A stretch of 64,000 nt of DNA from Tretioscincus oriximinensis (Eukaryota > Chordata > Lepidosauria > Squamata > Gymnophthalmidae): NCBI GenBank assembly GCA_022410635.1, contig JAJVDF010000251.1, positions 312,482 through 376,481 of the forward strand. The letters run 5' to 3'. The position numbers and the translations under genes are program-made. The stretch's first letter is position 1. Each line of letters starts with the position of its first letter. Below are positions 47,801-59,205 of the stretch, in pieces. A model generated the notes under the pieces. The model had not been told where the DNA came from. It did no database searches and worked only from the letters and a program-made list of their open reading frames with translations.

Positions 47801-50800
47801 ATTAAAAGAGTGCTACCCACAAAACTGAAACTGGCCTGCTGTAATAGCAGTTCTTACATTTATAAATTATCCAAATATAAGAGCAGAGTTATTTGGCAAA
47901 AGGGGTGACTTTGAGAAAATAATCAATAAATGGGGATAGGAAACTGCTTGGGAAGTTATATCAAATACGATTACAAATTAAGTATGATAATAAGGAGAAA
48001 GTTAAAACTAAATGGGGTAGAGATACTAATTTTTAAAATGACGATATGGAAAAATGGATAGTGGCAATTAATAAAATTAAAAATAATAAAATTACAGAAC
48101 TCCAAGATTTTAACAAGATGGTGTCGCACTCCAGAGCAGCTCTCCCGTATATGCAATGTACCACCACTATGCTGGCATGGATGCGTAGAGACGGGGACAC
48201 GGATACATGTTATTTAACTGTACTGAAGTTACTGCATATTGGAATCAAATTGCTGTAGAGAAATGAAATTTTGGAGACTAATATTAGAAGGACAAAAAAG
48301 AATTGTATCATGGCTATGATAGATAACGGGGCATTACCAACGCATTTAAAATACTTAGCAAAAAACATGAAAGATAAATTGCAATAGACAATTTCTCGAT
48401 GATATGAGTACCTAGCAGAATTTATGATTTATGGTATGATAAGAGAAAAAAAGTTACACCACTCTGGAATTATGATATCTACATCATGGACTGTAAAGTG
48501 GAGAAGTTTGATAAGATTTGGTATTGAGAGTTCTAGGCATGAAGTATTGACGAATACTATAGTTAAGTTATTAGACCAGAGACTGCTACTGTGAACACCA
48601 ATTGATCCTAAGTGGGTGGGGGAATTGGTAATATCTTGATTTAGATGTTTATTGTGTTTATGGCACATTGCATAATTTTGAAATACTGAATAAAAATTTA
48701 TTCTGGAAAAAAAAGGAAAATCTGGAGGACCATAGTTTGAGAAATAGTGGACTAAATAGATGACCATCTCCCCTACGTTAAAGTGTTTTCCTAATCCTCA
48801 TTTTCTCTTTTACACATTTTTGCTCAGCAGCTGGCATTTTTTCTTGCATCTGCATGCTGTCCTTCCACAAACAAACGTGAATAAAATGAACATATCATTT
48901 TTCTTCTGAACTTGCAAAATGTGCCCTCTCTTGGGAAGTGGAATCAGAAATATGATTGCTAATTGGTAATAGTTTCTTTTGCTTACTTTTTCAGGCTGCC
49001 TAACATCTTAAATGGAAAAATAGGCAACTCACCTGCTCTGTTTGATTGGTAATGGTTATCAGATTTGCATCTTTATGGTGACAAGAACTTTTGGCTGAAT
49101 CCCACTTGGCAATTTCAGAGGAGCTGTAGAAACATTTCTCATGGGAAGAGTACCAGCCTTCTTGGCACTTTGCAAAGCCTGCAATACACAAATCCTTGAA
49201 AAAAGGTGACCACAATGTAAATACTCATCACAGGATGTTTTTGCAGCTTCTTCTATATCAGATTCTACCAAAGAGGAGCTCTCAACAATGAAAAGAGAAA
49301 CAAGTTTATATACAGTTTACATAAAAATATAAGCAGAACCCTGCTGGTTGGGCCACAGCCCATCTAATCCAGTGGCTTGCAAACTGCTTCTGGACATTCT
49401 CAAGCAGAAGACAAAACCTTCAGTTATTATCAGCCACCCGCACTTGGCATTTTAGGCTGACCAGGTGACCCCTTTTGGGGTGTGTGTGAAAACCCGATTT
49501 TTCCTGAGGAAAAAAAAATAAAAATTTTTTTTTAAAAAAATCTTTTTTTGAAAAACTTTTTCCCTCAGCAAAAACCGTGAGGCACTCTAAGACTGGGTTT
49601 CTAACCCCCCCCCCAAAAAAAAGGGCTAATCTGGTCAGACTAATTTATAGCCATCCTTCTTTTACAGTTCAGATCTTGTACCTATTAGCATACTTCTCCC
49701 CCCCCCCCCCCGATGAATTGTCGAATCTTTTCTTAAAGCTATCCAGGCTGGTTGCTGTCATCACTCTTTTGGTGATACTATGAATACTATATTCAGAGCC
49801 ATGTTCAGCTCCAGCCCTCTGTGTCACTGCCTCTGTTTCTAGTCTTCAGAGTTTCAAGCCTCACTAGTTTGGAGGTATACCTGAATTCCCACATAAAAAC
49901 TGGGAATGAATTTTGCACTTTTAATGGGTGTGAAAAAAGTTTACTCCTTCCCAATGCTTCAGCCATTAGAAGCTGCACCGGGTGAAAAGTTCTCTCTTTC
50001 ATAGCCATTAAAGGTGCAAAGCTTTTCCTCTAGGGTAGACCCATATCTAACAATGCTTTTTGAAGTGCTACTAAAAAAGCCCTGCCTCAGGACATTGGAC
50101 CACAGAGGTGTTATTTATAGATTTTCGTTATTCAGTAATAACATCTCTAGTCTGGTTGTAAATCAGTGGACAAAACAAGAAGGAGTGGGGTAACTGGCAA
50201 CTGGTTCGTATAATTGTCCATTCTTCTACATAGTGCAGAAAGACTGCAAAAGAATAATCTTGATGACTGTATAACAGTTCCAGAACTAACAAGGACGATG
50301 GGCTCTTTCTAACTCAGAAACTCCAATTTGCTGAAAAAACATTCTGGTGAAGATGCCACCTTCCTTTTCTGGATAACAAGCTGAAAAAAGCATCCCTAAT
50401 TCTATGATGCCCCAACAATTTTGTACTAAACCACTGATTTTCAATAAGATACAGAAACACGGGAGCAAAATAAGCATCTAGTATATTGCATAATTCTTTG
50501 AAAGAAGTATATGTTTACTATGCAACGTATTTTAAACTGCAAGAAATACTCAACAAACCATCATCTTCTACATCTTCTGCACTTACATCTAAGAAATGCC
50601 ACCATGAAAGCAGAAGTTGCCATTACCAAGGATAAAAGCAGCATAATGGCAAAAATGGCGAGGGATTTTCTGCCCAATCTGATTGGTTCTTCATCTTTAA
50701 ACATGTACATTCCTGCAAATAAAGAACATTTATGCCTGGAAGATAGAGGATTTTTTTTAGTAACCATAATGGGGAAAGAGTCTGGAAAAGGAGACGATTA

Positions 50801-53800
50801 ATGAAAATAAACAGTCTGCTAGGTAAGGAGCACTGAGCGATAAAGAACTTTTNAAAAAAACTCTTTCAAAATTTCCACATGACTACTCTGAAGGAAGGCT
50901 GATGGGGGAACAAAAGATATATTGAGGCTGCATTAATATGGGGTTCAAAATTAAATGTATGATTATGGTGTGGTTTTGTGGGAATTGCCACATGTAACTA
51001 TGACAACCTCAGGATTATCACAATTGTTGTAGCAACCATTTTCAATTATTAAAAATGTAAGATTAATAAAGTACCAGAGCATATATTTCCAAAATAATGT
51101 GAAAACGTTCCAATTTGGCAAAATGTTCTGTGCATGTGCACAGCTGTATCTGAAGCAAAACAGCCCAGCATCATTTTCAAGCAATTCACACCAACAAAAT
51201 TCTCAGAGTACATGCCAACAGGCACATAAGATACTCTTTTGCACTATTGCCCAGTTCTCACCTTTTAGCAATTATTCTAGAGGTACTTTACTCTAGAGTA
51301 TTGCTAAAACTGATTATTTTCTGCAGCCATCTATGTACACTGTATTGCCAAAAGTTCACCCACCCACAAAAGTGAATGTAGTTCTGAGCAAATACTTTTG
51401 GTAAAATAGTGTACATTCTGTTAAGCAGAAGATCTTCCACAAATAATACAAATTAGCAATACAATAATGCAATCTGGTCCAAGTGATATTATAGCCCCTT
51501 CTCACAGGTTTTTCCTGCTCTATGTATTCACAAGAGGGAGAAACATGAAACAGGGCCAGCTGGAGCACCCCATTCACTGCATCAAAGAACATCCTCTTTC
51601 AGACTTCTGCAAAAGCACATCAAAGGCGCCTTTATCATTACATACAAGCAGCAAAGGCAGCAGATCTGAGCCAAAGTTTCTTTTTCCTGCTTCAGTGAAA
51701 GCAGAAGGCCTTATTTTGCCATTAATAGGAAAAAAAGAAGGCACTATGAGCTTTCACAGACACATCCACTTCTTCAAATGCAATGCAGTGGGAAGTAAAT
51801 GCAGCCTATAAAAGCTCACAATGCACAACTTTTCCTGTTAGCTTCTCAGGGGCTGTGACCCATACCAATTCTGATCCATACCAACAAATACATTTAAATT
51901 AATGTTGAGAAGAACAGGTTAGCAGAGAGAAAACGCTGATTTTTTTTCAGGGACAGCAACAATCTACTCATGGGGTCAGTTTATGAAGAAAAGAACACCA
52001 CCTTCTTCCTGCCCGTACACATAACACAGGCGTAGGCTGACCAGATGACCCCTTTTGGGTGTGTGTGTTGAAAACCTGGTTTTGGGGTCCCTCACAGTTT
52101 TTTCTGAGGATTTTTTTTTCAAAAAAAGATTTTTTTTGAATTTTTTGAATTATTTTTTCCTCAGAAAAAACTGGGAGGTACTCCCAAAACGGGTTTTCAA
52201 CCCGCCCCAAAAGGGATCATCTGGTCATCCTAACGGTGAAATAGTTGCTATTTAGTTTAGAGTGCTAGTGGACTCTACTTGAAAAGCTGGTTCTTTCCCC
52301 TGGGTCTTCTGCTTTCTTCTCCAGGAATCTTTTCATTCTCATGTTAGGAAGCGGAATATGTTCATATCCTGGGTCATCTTGTTCATTCACCTGTGCAGCT
52401 GAAGTGACTAGTTCTAGAGATACAGAAAAAAATTCCAAAGATGCATTACTTATTTTACTAGTGTAGATATTCTGGAACAAGTATGGGAACTCCAGAATGA
52501 GGCAGTCTTGACAGTGCTTTATTCCAGAATATTCAAATATAGTGGAATAAGTGGGAATGCGGTAGAAAGGTTTTATTTTGAAGGCAAATGAGAGAATTAT
52601 TCATGGATCTTGACACAAGTTTAACTGCTTATGATATTGAATGCAGGATTGCCATTTGATCCTTTATACTGTTTTCTTTTCAATGAATCACATGTATAGC
52701 AGGGATGAAAAGTTCAACTCCTCTGATTTATAGTTTTTCCCAATATGAACTGTTGTCCTTAAAACATTTAGCACAATTTTCCAGCAAGTAAATAATTTTG
52801 AACCAGATACCTGTTGCACCATCTCAGAGGCAGCATCAAGACATCCAACCTAGCAGCTGTTTATACCTTTGGCTTCCATGAACTTGTCTAATCCTGTCTT
52901 AAAGCTATCCAGGCTGCTCGCTATCACCACCTCTTCTGGAAGTAAATTCCAAAGGCTGATGACCTTCTGGGTGAAAAAGGACCTGCCCTCACTCTTCTGC
53001 CCATCAGCTTCAAGGAACGCCCCCAGGTCCTAGTGTTATGCGATAGAGAAAACAATTTTTCTCTATTCACCTTATCCATCCCATGCATGATTTTATACAC
53101 TTTAATCAGGTCACCTCTCAAATGCCGTCTTTCGAGACTGAAGAGGCCCAGACATTGCAGCTGGATTTCATAAGGGAGGTACTCCAGCCCCTCAACCATT
53201 CTTGTTGCCCTTTTCTGCACCTTCTCTGGTTCCACAATATCCTTCGTGAGATGTGGTGAGCAGAATTGTACACAGTATTCCAAGTGGGGCCTCACCACAG
53301 ATTTATGCAAATAATTGTGCCTTTTAAGTCCATGTTTGTAGACGAGACCCACTTTTACCATATGAATGATAACAAATACATTGTGTTGTGCCTGCTTATA
53401 GAGCCAATCAATACCCACCACAATCCCTAGTTCTCATTAGGTTACTGACACTCAAAGCCCTGCCAAGAACAGTTCAAACACATTGCTAACAAAGGGATGA
53501 AAATGTTAACATAAGAGCAAAACCAATTCTTTCAATCAAGCATATCTATCACAAAACATTTTTAGTAGTTTTCATGCAAGAAAATCAGTAGTTACTAGTC
53601 TTTTTAAGAGCTTTTGAAAACAACTAAAAAAAATCACCTTTACATTAATCAGAAAGGCAAATGGTAGCTTTCAAAGAATTTTGAGTCAATAGCTTAATGA
53701 TAAACTTGACCTAGAAATGAGACACCTTGCTTTATCTAGAGTGGCTAACAACTGATCCTTCTCTTTACCTTTTGTTGTGTACTCTGACTCTGAGAGAACA

Positions 53801-53886
53801 TCCAACGTAAAGAATGGTTCGTCTGAAACAATATCGTTCTGATATTCTTCAAGATGATAGCTTTCATTCTGGTAATCATCATCCAT
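44877..53886 (-). CDS. Lectin C: NK-receptor/CLEC2-style type II C-type lectin with long tyrosine-rich tail, complete (269 aa)
   Basis: Six minus-strand exons join in frame: 53886-53769, 52413-52279, 50712-50587, 49178-49033, 46766-46663 and 45057-44877. The start is ATG 53886 (MDDDYQNESYHLEEY..). Residues 1-100 are cytoplasmic with six tyrosines up to Tyr-56, followed by Tyr-87 near the membrane; residues 52-61 read DDPGYEHIPL, close to the hemITAM pattern (acidic residues, G, Y, two residues, I/L) of CLEC7A/CLEC1B. Residues 102-125 span the membrane. The CRD has cysteines at 131, 142, 159, 229, 244 and 252, WIGL at 189-192 and WKWVDGT at 199-205. EPN, QPD and WND are absent, as in NK-type lectins that bind proteins. 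One sequon, NQT, is at 171. The TM exon is 126 bp in phase 1-1, exactly as in lectin B, and the gene is tail to tail with it. Ortholog uncertain (CD69/CLEC2/KLRB group). Confidence 0.9.
45058..46662. other. Lectin C intron 5
   Basis: Intron between the second and third CRD exons. It has an old interspersed repeat at about 45295-45690 (ccaccctataccaaggtctc; tcttgtctggactcagcttc) whose class could not be fixed. 46000-46400 is G-rich on the plus strand without a clear feature. Confidence 0.6.
46767..49032. other. Lectin C intron 4, with an L1 insertion
   Basis: Intron between the first and second CRD exons, with a GT donor at 49032 and an AG acceptor at 46767 (minus strand). The only clear insert is the L1 fragment 47783-48713. 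No other exon was seen. Confidence 0.7.
47783..48713 (+). mobile_element. 5'-truncated L1 with 16-bp target duplication
   Basis: aggaaaatctggagga occurs at 47767-47782 and 48714-48729 on either side. The first bases encode TYYTPIKRVLPTKLKLACC, resembling the C-terminal part of L1 ORF2. The rest is an AT-rich 3' region ending in gaataaaaatttattctgga and a short A-run. It is inserted antisense to lectin C, in its intron. Confidence 0.8.
49318..49765 (-). repeat. CR1 LINE 3' end, antisense, split by a MITE
   Basis: The left part (49318-49440) has ggttgggccacagcccatct and aatccagtggcttgcaaact. The right part (49712-49765) has cttaaagctatccaggctgg. Between them lie the hairpin MITE 49453-49642 and a C-run at about 49698-49711. 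Confidence 0.65.
49453..49642. mobile_element. Hairpin MITE, TGACCAGATGAYCCC family, copy 3
   Basis: The left end is taggctgaccaggtgacccc and the right end is aagggctaatctggtcagac, with a T/A-rich centre. It is inside a CR1 fragment in lectin C intron 3. Confidence 0.7.
51336..51413. mobile_element. Tc1/mariner-type deletion derivative, 78 bp
   Basis: The ends are inverted: tacactgtattgccaaaagt and, reversed, tacactattttaccaaaagt, with TA at the boundary. The tgccaaaagt.ttc.cccacc motif is a common Tc1-like end. In lectin C intron 2. Confidence 0.65.
51700..51810 (-). repeat. Penelope-like UTR-type repeat (degraded)
   Basis: aaggcactatgagctttcac, agacacatccacttcttcaa and atgcaatgcagtgggaag follow the family order. 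Orientation was judged from the order of motifs and is uncertain. Confidence 0.4.
52031..52234. mobile_element. Hairpin MITE, TGACCAGATGAYCCC family, copy 4
   Basis: The left end is taggctgaccagatgacccc and the right end is aagggatcatctggtcatcc; inner tttttctgagga and tcctcagaaaaa also pair. It ends only 45 bp from the second coding exon of lectin C (52279-52413). Confidence 0.8.
52855..53425 (-). repeat. CR1 LINE ORF2 C-terminus and 3' part, antisense, largely open
   Basis: An open frame 53421-52924 reads LHKSVVRPHLEYCVQF, EPEKVQKRATRMVEGL, LGLFSLERRHLRGDLIKVYK and NREKLFSLSHNTRTWG, the terminal part of CR1 ORF2 after the reverse transcriptase. It is a LINE fragment, not a host gene. In lectin C intron 1. 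Confidence 0.9.
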
Positions 53887-56800
53887 GGTGCAGCCTGTAG
53901 TTTGTTCCTGGGTAAGTGCAAGCCAGAAATTTGAACTGTCTAAAGTTATCAGCTTCCTTTCTACGCATCTAACCACAGAATCATTAGATATCCATCCTGC
54001 TGCTCAAGGGAATGAATCGTTGCTTACTAAGTAAAAAACATTAGAAAACAAGTCCCTCTTCTAATCCTGCCATTCCTAATAGCTGCTTAGCATTTATTTA
54101 ATTTATTTACATTTATACCCCGCCCTGCACCTGAAGGTCTCAGGGTGGCCAACAATACAAAATTAACATTAAAAGCAGTATAAAAGAGTATCTAGAAGGG
54201 GGAAGAGAAATAACGTTTCTTCACCCAAAGGCCAGGTGAACAAGATGCGTCTTCAAAGATCTTCTACAAGAATACAGCATGTGTGTAAGCAGAAGCAAAA
54301 TCTTTGATGCAGTAGGTAAGAACTCTAGGCCAAAACCCCAAAGTCTCTGGATTCCAATCCCCACCTTGCCATGGAAGTTCATTGAGTCTTCTGAATTCTG
54401 GGTAAAAGTGTGCCTTGGAAAATCCAGAGTCCCTGAGGCAATTGAATAGACCATAGGACTTTCCTCCAGCAGTGTCTACAATCATCTCAATGCCAAATGT
54501 CCTATTTATAACAGGCAAAGGCAGATGTGGGAGNAGTCTCAACTCGTCTCACAAGAGGTTCTCTAGCACTCTAATGACTAAAAAAGAAAAGCTGGGCAGC
54601 ATGAGCTTCCATAGACAAGTCTACTTCTTCAACATGAGTTAGCATTTTCTCGTTGATCTTAAAAATATTTCATTCAGATGCCTTATCAATTCAGTGCTAC
54701 TTGATTAGGCAGATGAGATTTTGCCATTAAGTTACAAACGGCTAGAAATATTTATGATTGAGTCTGCCAGTGCATCTACTGAGCTGTGCAAACTTCTCAA
54801 GGTACAAAAGTTTCCTATAATCAGATGACAGCACAAGCAGCTTGGCTCTTNGAAGTATCAAAGCACTTTTGACCTTGGTGATAGTGCACCAGGGATGGCT
54901 GCTAGGTGCCATCTTTGGTTGCACAACCACTCCTTAGGCTGTTTGATGGAGCTGAACTCATCACTACCAGACCTATGTGCTGATTTACCTGGGATGATCA
55001 GTGTGTGGAAAATTCAAGCAGCATCACAGGACTGAGGGATAACACCATTCCTCTGACCTAGAGAGGGGGAAGAGCATTACTTGCTTTGGAATTAGCTGGC
55101 CTGGCACAAGTGTGAAAGCAGGGCAGCTGGTTTTGCACTTTTCATTGGAAGAACCTCCCCCTGATGGCCACCTCCAGAGAGCTGCACTGTGCACAAGAGG
55201 CTATTACTTGGCATAAAATTCAAAACGCTGCCAGAGAACAATAAAACCTTACCTGAATTCCCTTGGGCATCTCAGCTCACCTTAAAAATGGAGTCCAAGC
55301 ACAGTCGTCTGTTTAAATGCTAATTGGCAAGAATCGAGAAGGGGCCACATAATCTGCTGACTGGACAACAGGTCAGCCAGCCCGCTGCTCCTGTTTGAAC
55401 AGTTGCCTGCTCTTTAATAAATCACCTTCTTGATTTTTATTTGATGTCATGGTGAATCTTTGAGAGATTTAAGATCGGCAGCAGAAGCAATAAGCATCAT
55501 AATGATTATAAGCATCACATGTAATGATTTAAAAGCATTTTTAACATCACATTTTAAAAATTCTCTGAAGGACAAAAGGAGGAGAGGAGTGGAAACAGAG
55601 CAAAGTTACAGGCTGTGGAAAATAATTGTGGCGATAGAAAAATCCAGATAGAGTTCATTTATGTAGGAAGAATTATATCTGAATGCAGTCAAAATTCAGT
55701 TCTTTTTTTCTCAAACTTTTTCTAAAACCTGACTATAAGAAGGAAACATAGTTGAAGGAAAACATTCTTCAAAGATACATATTTTTGAACTTCTCAAATA
55801 CAACTAGAGCTTCAAGATTTTCTGGCATTTTTCTCGTTGAGTACTAATTGGATGATCGGCTTTGTTATTTAAGAGTTCCACCTGTTGTATTACAAGTCTT
55901 TCAATGTTCATGCACTGGGCTGAATATGAAATATCATTGAATGTAGTTACGTCTGTTTCCAAACAACTACTGCACCCGTACATTAAAATGTTGATCTAAA
56001 ATCAGCAATCTCTTAAACCTCCCAGTCTCCTAATTTCTTTGGGGCAGAATCATACCACTGATTACTGTAATGTACAATGTACAGCAAATTAGTCAAGTAC
56101 TCGTAAACTGCATCAAATGGACAATTTCCAAGTGATAAGATAAAAAATAAAAATTGACAAAATAATTATTTCCAATCTATATCCATCTTTATTTAACATC
56201 ACAATTTTATATTTACTAGTTAATAGAGTCTCATAAGTTTCCAATAATGTTCTATTTTATTTTACCTTCTCTTTTTATTTTTNAAAAAGAGTTTCAAGTA
56301 TCTTGCAGAGCAGAAAAGAGTTTTGTAAAAGTGCAACTATGCTTGTGGGAAAGTTCTCAGAAGAATTATTTACAAAAGTCTATTTCACATCAAGATCGAG
56401 AATTGAAGTGTATGGAAATGAGTAATGACTTCAGAATTGTTTCCAAAATAGAAATGGTTAAAGANTATACTTTACATATATCACATGCTTACCTTGCACT
56501 AATGTGTTTTTTATTCACACTGTGTGTTTGATTTACCAATTTCAACAACTTTAAAAAGGAACAGTAAACATATGTCTTACTAAGACAACTCCAGATCATT
56601 TCTATAGGCCAAACAAGCACATTGCCAATATTCAACAATAACAGATGGAGTTAGCTAAAAGCAATAAGGAAGCAAACGCACTTCTAACTCATTTTGAAAG
56701 AGTCAGGCCAGCAAGATATATCTTTGATTAACATTCTCTTGTGAGATAACAACAAAACAATATACTATATTATATCATACAGATCCTAGGAAAAAGCAGA

Positions 56801-57081
56801 GCAAATTATTTTTTAATAATTTGTTTAACAATTGTTTGATGATTAAAGATCATCAACTTCAGTTAAAAATGGGAACTGATTCACAATAGATAAGGAGAAT
56901 CCTATATAGTACATAGAAATGCTGTTTAAAAACCTAACTGTTGATATTGGTACAGGAGACATATTTGCCTATTCCGATCCAGAGCAGATCTTGTTGTTCT
57001 TCATCACACCCNGAATCAGTCAAAGGAGTTCTCAGAATACTGCCAAAGTATCAACACACAAGAGAAATTCAGGTCATATCG
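53887..57081. other. Intergenic DNA between TRAPPC5 and lectin C
   Basis: It should include the lectin C promoter and the TRAPPC5 3' UTR. A Penelope-like UTR piece is at 54545-54655, and a fragment of an SINE- or LINE-like tail (atttataccccgccctgcac) lies near 54110. Single Ns occur at 54534, 54851, 56283, 56465 and 57012. No exon was recognised. Confidence 0.6.
54545..54655 (+). repeat. Penelope-like UTR-type repeat
   Basis: ctctagcactctaatgacta, gcatgagcttccatagacaa and gtctacttcttcaacatgag match the family at 18160. Confidence 0.5.
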
Positions 57082-57648
57082 TCAGCGGCCATCCAGAGCT
57101 TTNTCACGTGCTATAACTGACTCATCAAATTTGATCATGAGAGTGGTTCCCTTGTGCCAATGAGCAGTGACCTTGGCTGGAAAGCCACTGCAAGTGAGCA
57201 TGGCCTCCACAATGCCAGCTGTGAAAGAGGCACAGTTAAGTGTGCTGTTCTCCTTGGGAACTGAAATGTAGGTATTGATGAGAGGCTCCTTCTCAATGAT
57301 ATAGTAGGTCTTGTCATCATCATTAGCTTGCTCCAGCTTGTCTGCTTCCTTTCCAAAGAGAGCCTTCCACACAGTCACTTTGATGAAGAGCAGAATATTG
57401 ATGACTTTGGTTTCACGCTTCCCATTTTTCTCTCGCATCACCAGCACATCCAAAATACGGGCTCCTACCTGTTGCCCTAGTTCAGACAATTTGTTCTGAA
57501 GCTCAGAAACAGAATAGACTCTGTTCTGACAATACTGCACAATTTCAGAAAAAAGAAGGGAAAAGGCACTAAGGCTGACATCAGTCTTGGGTCGCGTAAG
57601 TGACCGCTCAAGAATAGCAGACTTTCCACGAGTAAAGCGAGCATCCAT
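57082..57648 (-). CDS. TRAPPC5: TRAPPC5, trafficking protein particle complex subunit 5, single coding exon, complete
   Basis: TRAPPC5 (Bet3 family) is a core subunit of TRAPP tethering complexes that activate Rab1/Rab11-type GTPases in ER-Golgi and Golgi traffic. ATG 57648 to TGA 57082 gives 188 aa, the length of the human protein. The frame continues upstream, but this ATG was chosen because it has a strong context (CACCATGG), lies 5 bases after a splice acceptor (TTTGATAG), and starts MDARFTRGKSAILER. Other blocks are QVGARILDVLVMREK, WKALFGKEADKLEQANDD, EPLINTYISVPKENSTLN and FPAKVTAHWHKGTTLMIKFD, near-identical to the vertebrate consensus. One base is N (residue X near the end). The coding region is intronless with an upstream 5' UTR intron, as in mammals. 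It is transcribed in the same direction as lectin C. Confidence 0.97.
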   Translation of the reverse strand: MDARFTRGKSAILERSLTRPKTDVSLSAFSLLFSEIVQYCQNRVYSVSELQNKLSELGQQVGARILDVLVMREKNGKRETKVINILLFIKVTVWKALFGKEADKLEQANDDDKTYYIIEKEPLINTYISVPKENSTLNCASFTAGIVEAMLTCSGFPAKVTAHWHKGTTLMIKFDESVIARXKALDGR

Positions 57649-57865
57649 GGTGCTATCAAAGAGGGGGAAAGACACAGTCAGAAATAAAACTCCATCTGAG
57701 TGAGTACTGTACAACTGTATTGCAAACAGAATGTTNTATTTCAAAGTAACATTTGGAAATATCAGAAGGAGCATCTTCTTCCATATAGACCTACTCGTTA
57801 ACATATTAAGATGTCAAGGACAGACTTTTCTTGTAGTTCCTCCCCTTTCAGAGGTGCACGAAATA

Positions 57866-58045
57866 ACATAAGAACATAAGAAGAGCCATACTGGATCAGG
57901 CCACAGCCCATCAAGTCCAGCGTTCTGTGTCACACAGAGGCCCACCAGATGCCCCTGGGCAGCCCGAACAGAGGAAAGCAAAATATGCTCCTGTTCATGA
58001 CTCCCTGCAAATGGTATTTCAAGAGTCCTGTCTGTTGCTCCATCC
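57866..58045 (-). repeat. CR1 LINE 3' end, antisense
   Basis: It has aacataagaagagccatact, ggccacagcccatcaagtcc and ctgttgctccatccgggagg. It lies in the presumed 5' UTR intron of TRAPPC5. Confidence 0.85.
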
Positions 58046-58739
58046 GGGAGGCGACATGTAAGGACAGGCAGGAAGGCCTTTTCGATGGTGGCCTCCACGT
58101 CCTGGAACGGCCTCCCTCCGGAGGCTCCACAGGTGTCTATAATATATAGTTTCCAACATCTGGATAATATTTACCTCTTTACACAAGTTGCTGATTGTTG
58201 GCTTCCTCTGGATTTTATCCTTCCAGGAAGGGTGTTAGGAATTAAAAACGCTTTATTGTTACTATTTTTTTATTTATTTTAAAAATATCTTAGCTATTGC
58301 AATTTTCTCTGGAACCTGTTGGTAAAAGGTGGGATACAAATTTGTAGAATAATTAATCGTCACAAAGCAAACTGATCCACATACAAGCCACCTGGATGCC
58401 CTGGAGTAAACCCTGGACTTGAGTGCTCAATTGCTAGCTTAAATCTAGGCTCTTACTACGGAGTTGGGTAGAGTTCAGGCTAGGAAATCGCAGATGCCCA
58501 ACTCTAACGTCGCTCAGAAATTATTCAAAAGTTTATATCCCTGAAAGCATTGGGGGCAACCTAAAGGAGGTCAAATGACTGCATTTGCCAAACCCAAAAT
58601 TAAAATGCGCAAAACGACTAGACAGCATTCAACGAAGTCTCCAGTGCTTAGCACTCTTTGGTTTAGAAATAATGAAGTCACGTAACACAACGGTTCGAAT
58701 TGAGAACAAAGCAAGAGCCTTCTACTGACCATATATCCT

Positions 58740-59110
58740 CCTCGGTCTACACTGGGGTCTGTCGATGAATGACGCCCGGATGTTGAACTCGNTCCCCAAA
58801 TCTCAACATCCGCTACCCCGTGCGGGGCGACGCTTACGCGATGTGGACGCTCTAGCACGTTCGTTTTAAACTCTACTGTACTGTATCGGCCAGGCTTCCT
58901 GTGGAGTCCTCCTGAGAAATAGAGTCTGAAGCTCCTAGAGTGAATCCGCGGACTCTGATGCTCCCTGCTTCTAGTAGAAGAGAGTAGCAGTGGGATTGAT
59001 TTTCGGGGCGTAGCTATAGAAACCGCGCGGACAAGCATGCGCAATCACTATTAGACAGTTTCGCCTAGGATAGGAAGTGCAAGGGGTGACGGGTTCAAAG
59101 CAGTTTTCCG
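58740..59110 (-). promoter_or_regulatory. CpG-rich region, likely TRAPPC5 promoter and non-coding first exon
   Basis: A local rise in GC and CpG (ccccgtgcggggcgacgctt; gaaaccgcgcggacaagcat) lies about 1.1-1.5 kb upstream of the TRAPPC5 coding exon. An acceptor just before the ATG implies a 5' non-coding exon, and this is the only CpG-rich stretch in range. The 157-aa minus-strand frame across it shows no family resemblance. It could also serve a divergent transcript. Confidence 0.5.
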
Positions 59111-59205
59111 GGTTTCTTCGTTTACTACGACACAGACAGGTGTTTGATATTGGAAACAACGTCCCTGTTATCTCAAACGTTTATTGCTGGATTTCTCCCC
59201 AGGAA

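Noticed and set aside
52924..53421. 165-codon open frame within lectin C intron 1
   Set aside because: It is the C-terminal part of CR1 ORF2, not a host gene, and not part of lectin C.
58571..59044. 157-codon minus-strand frame near the TRAPPC5 promoter
   Set aside because: It lies across the CpG-rich promoter region, contains an N, and resembles no protein family; frames stay open there because of base composition.
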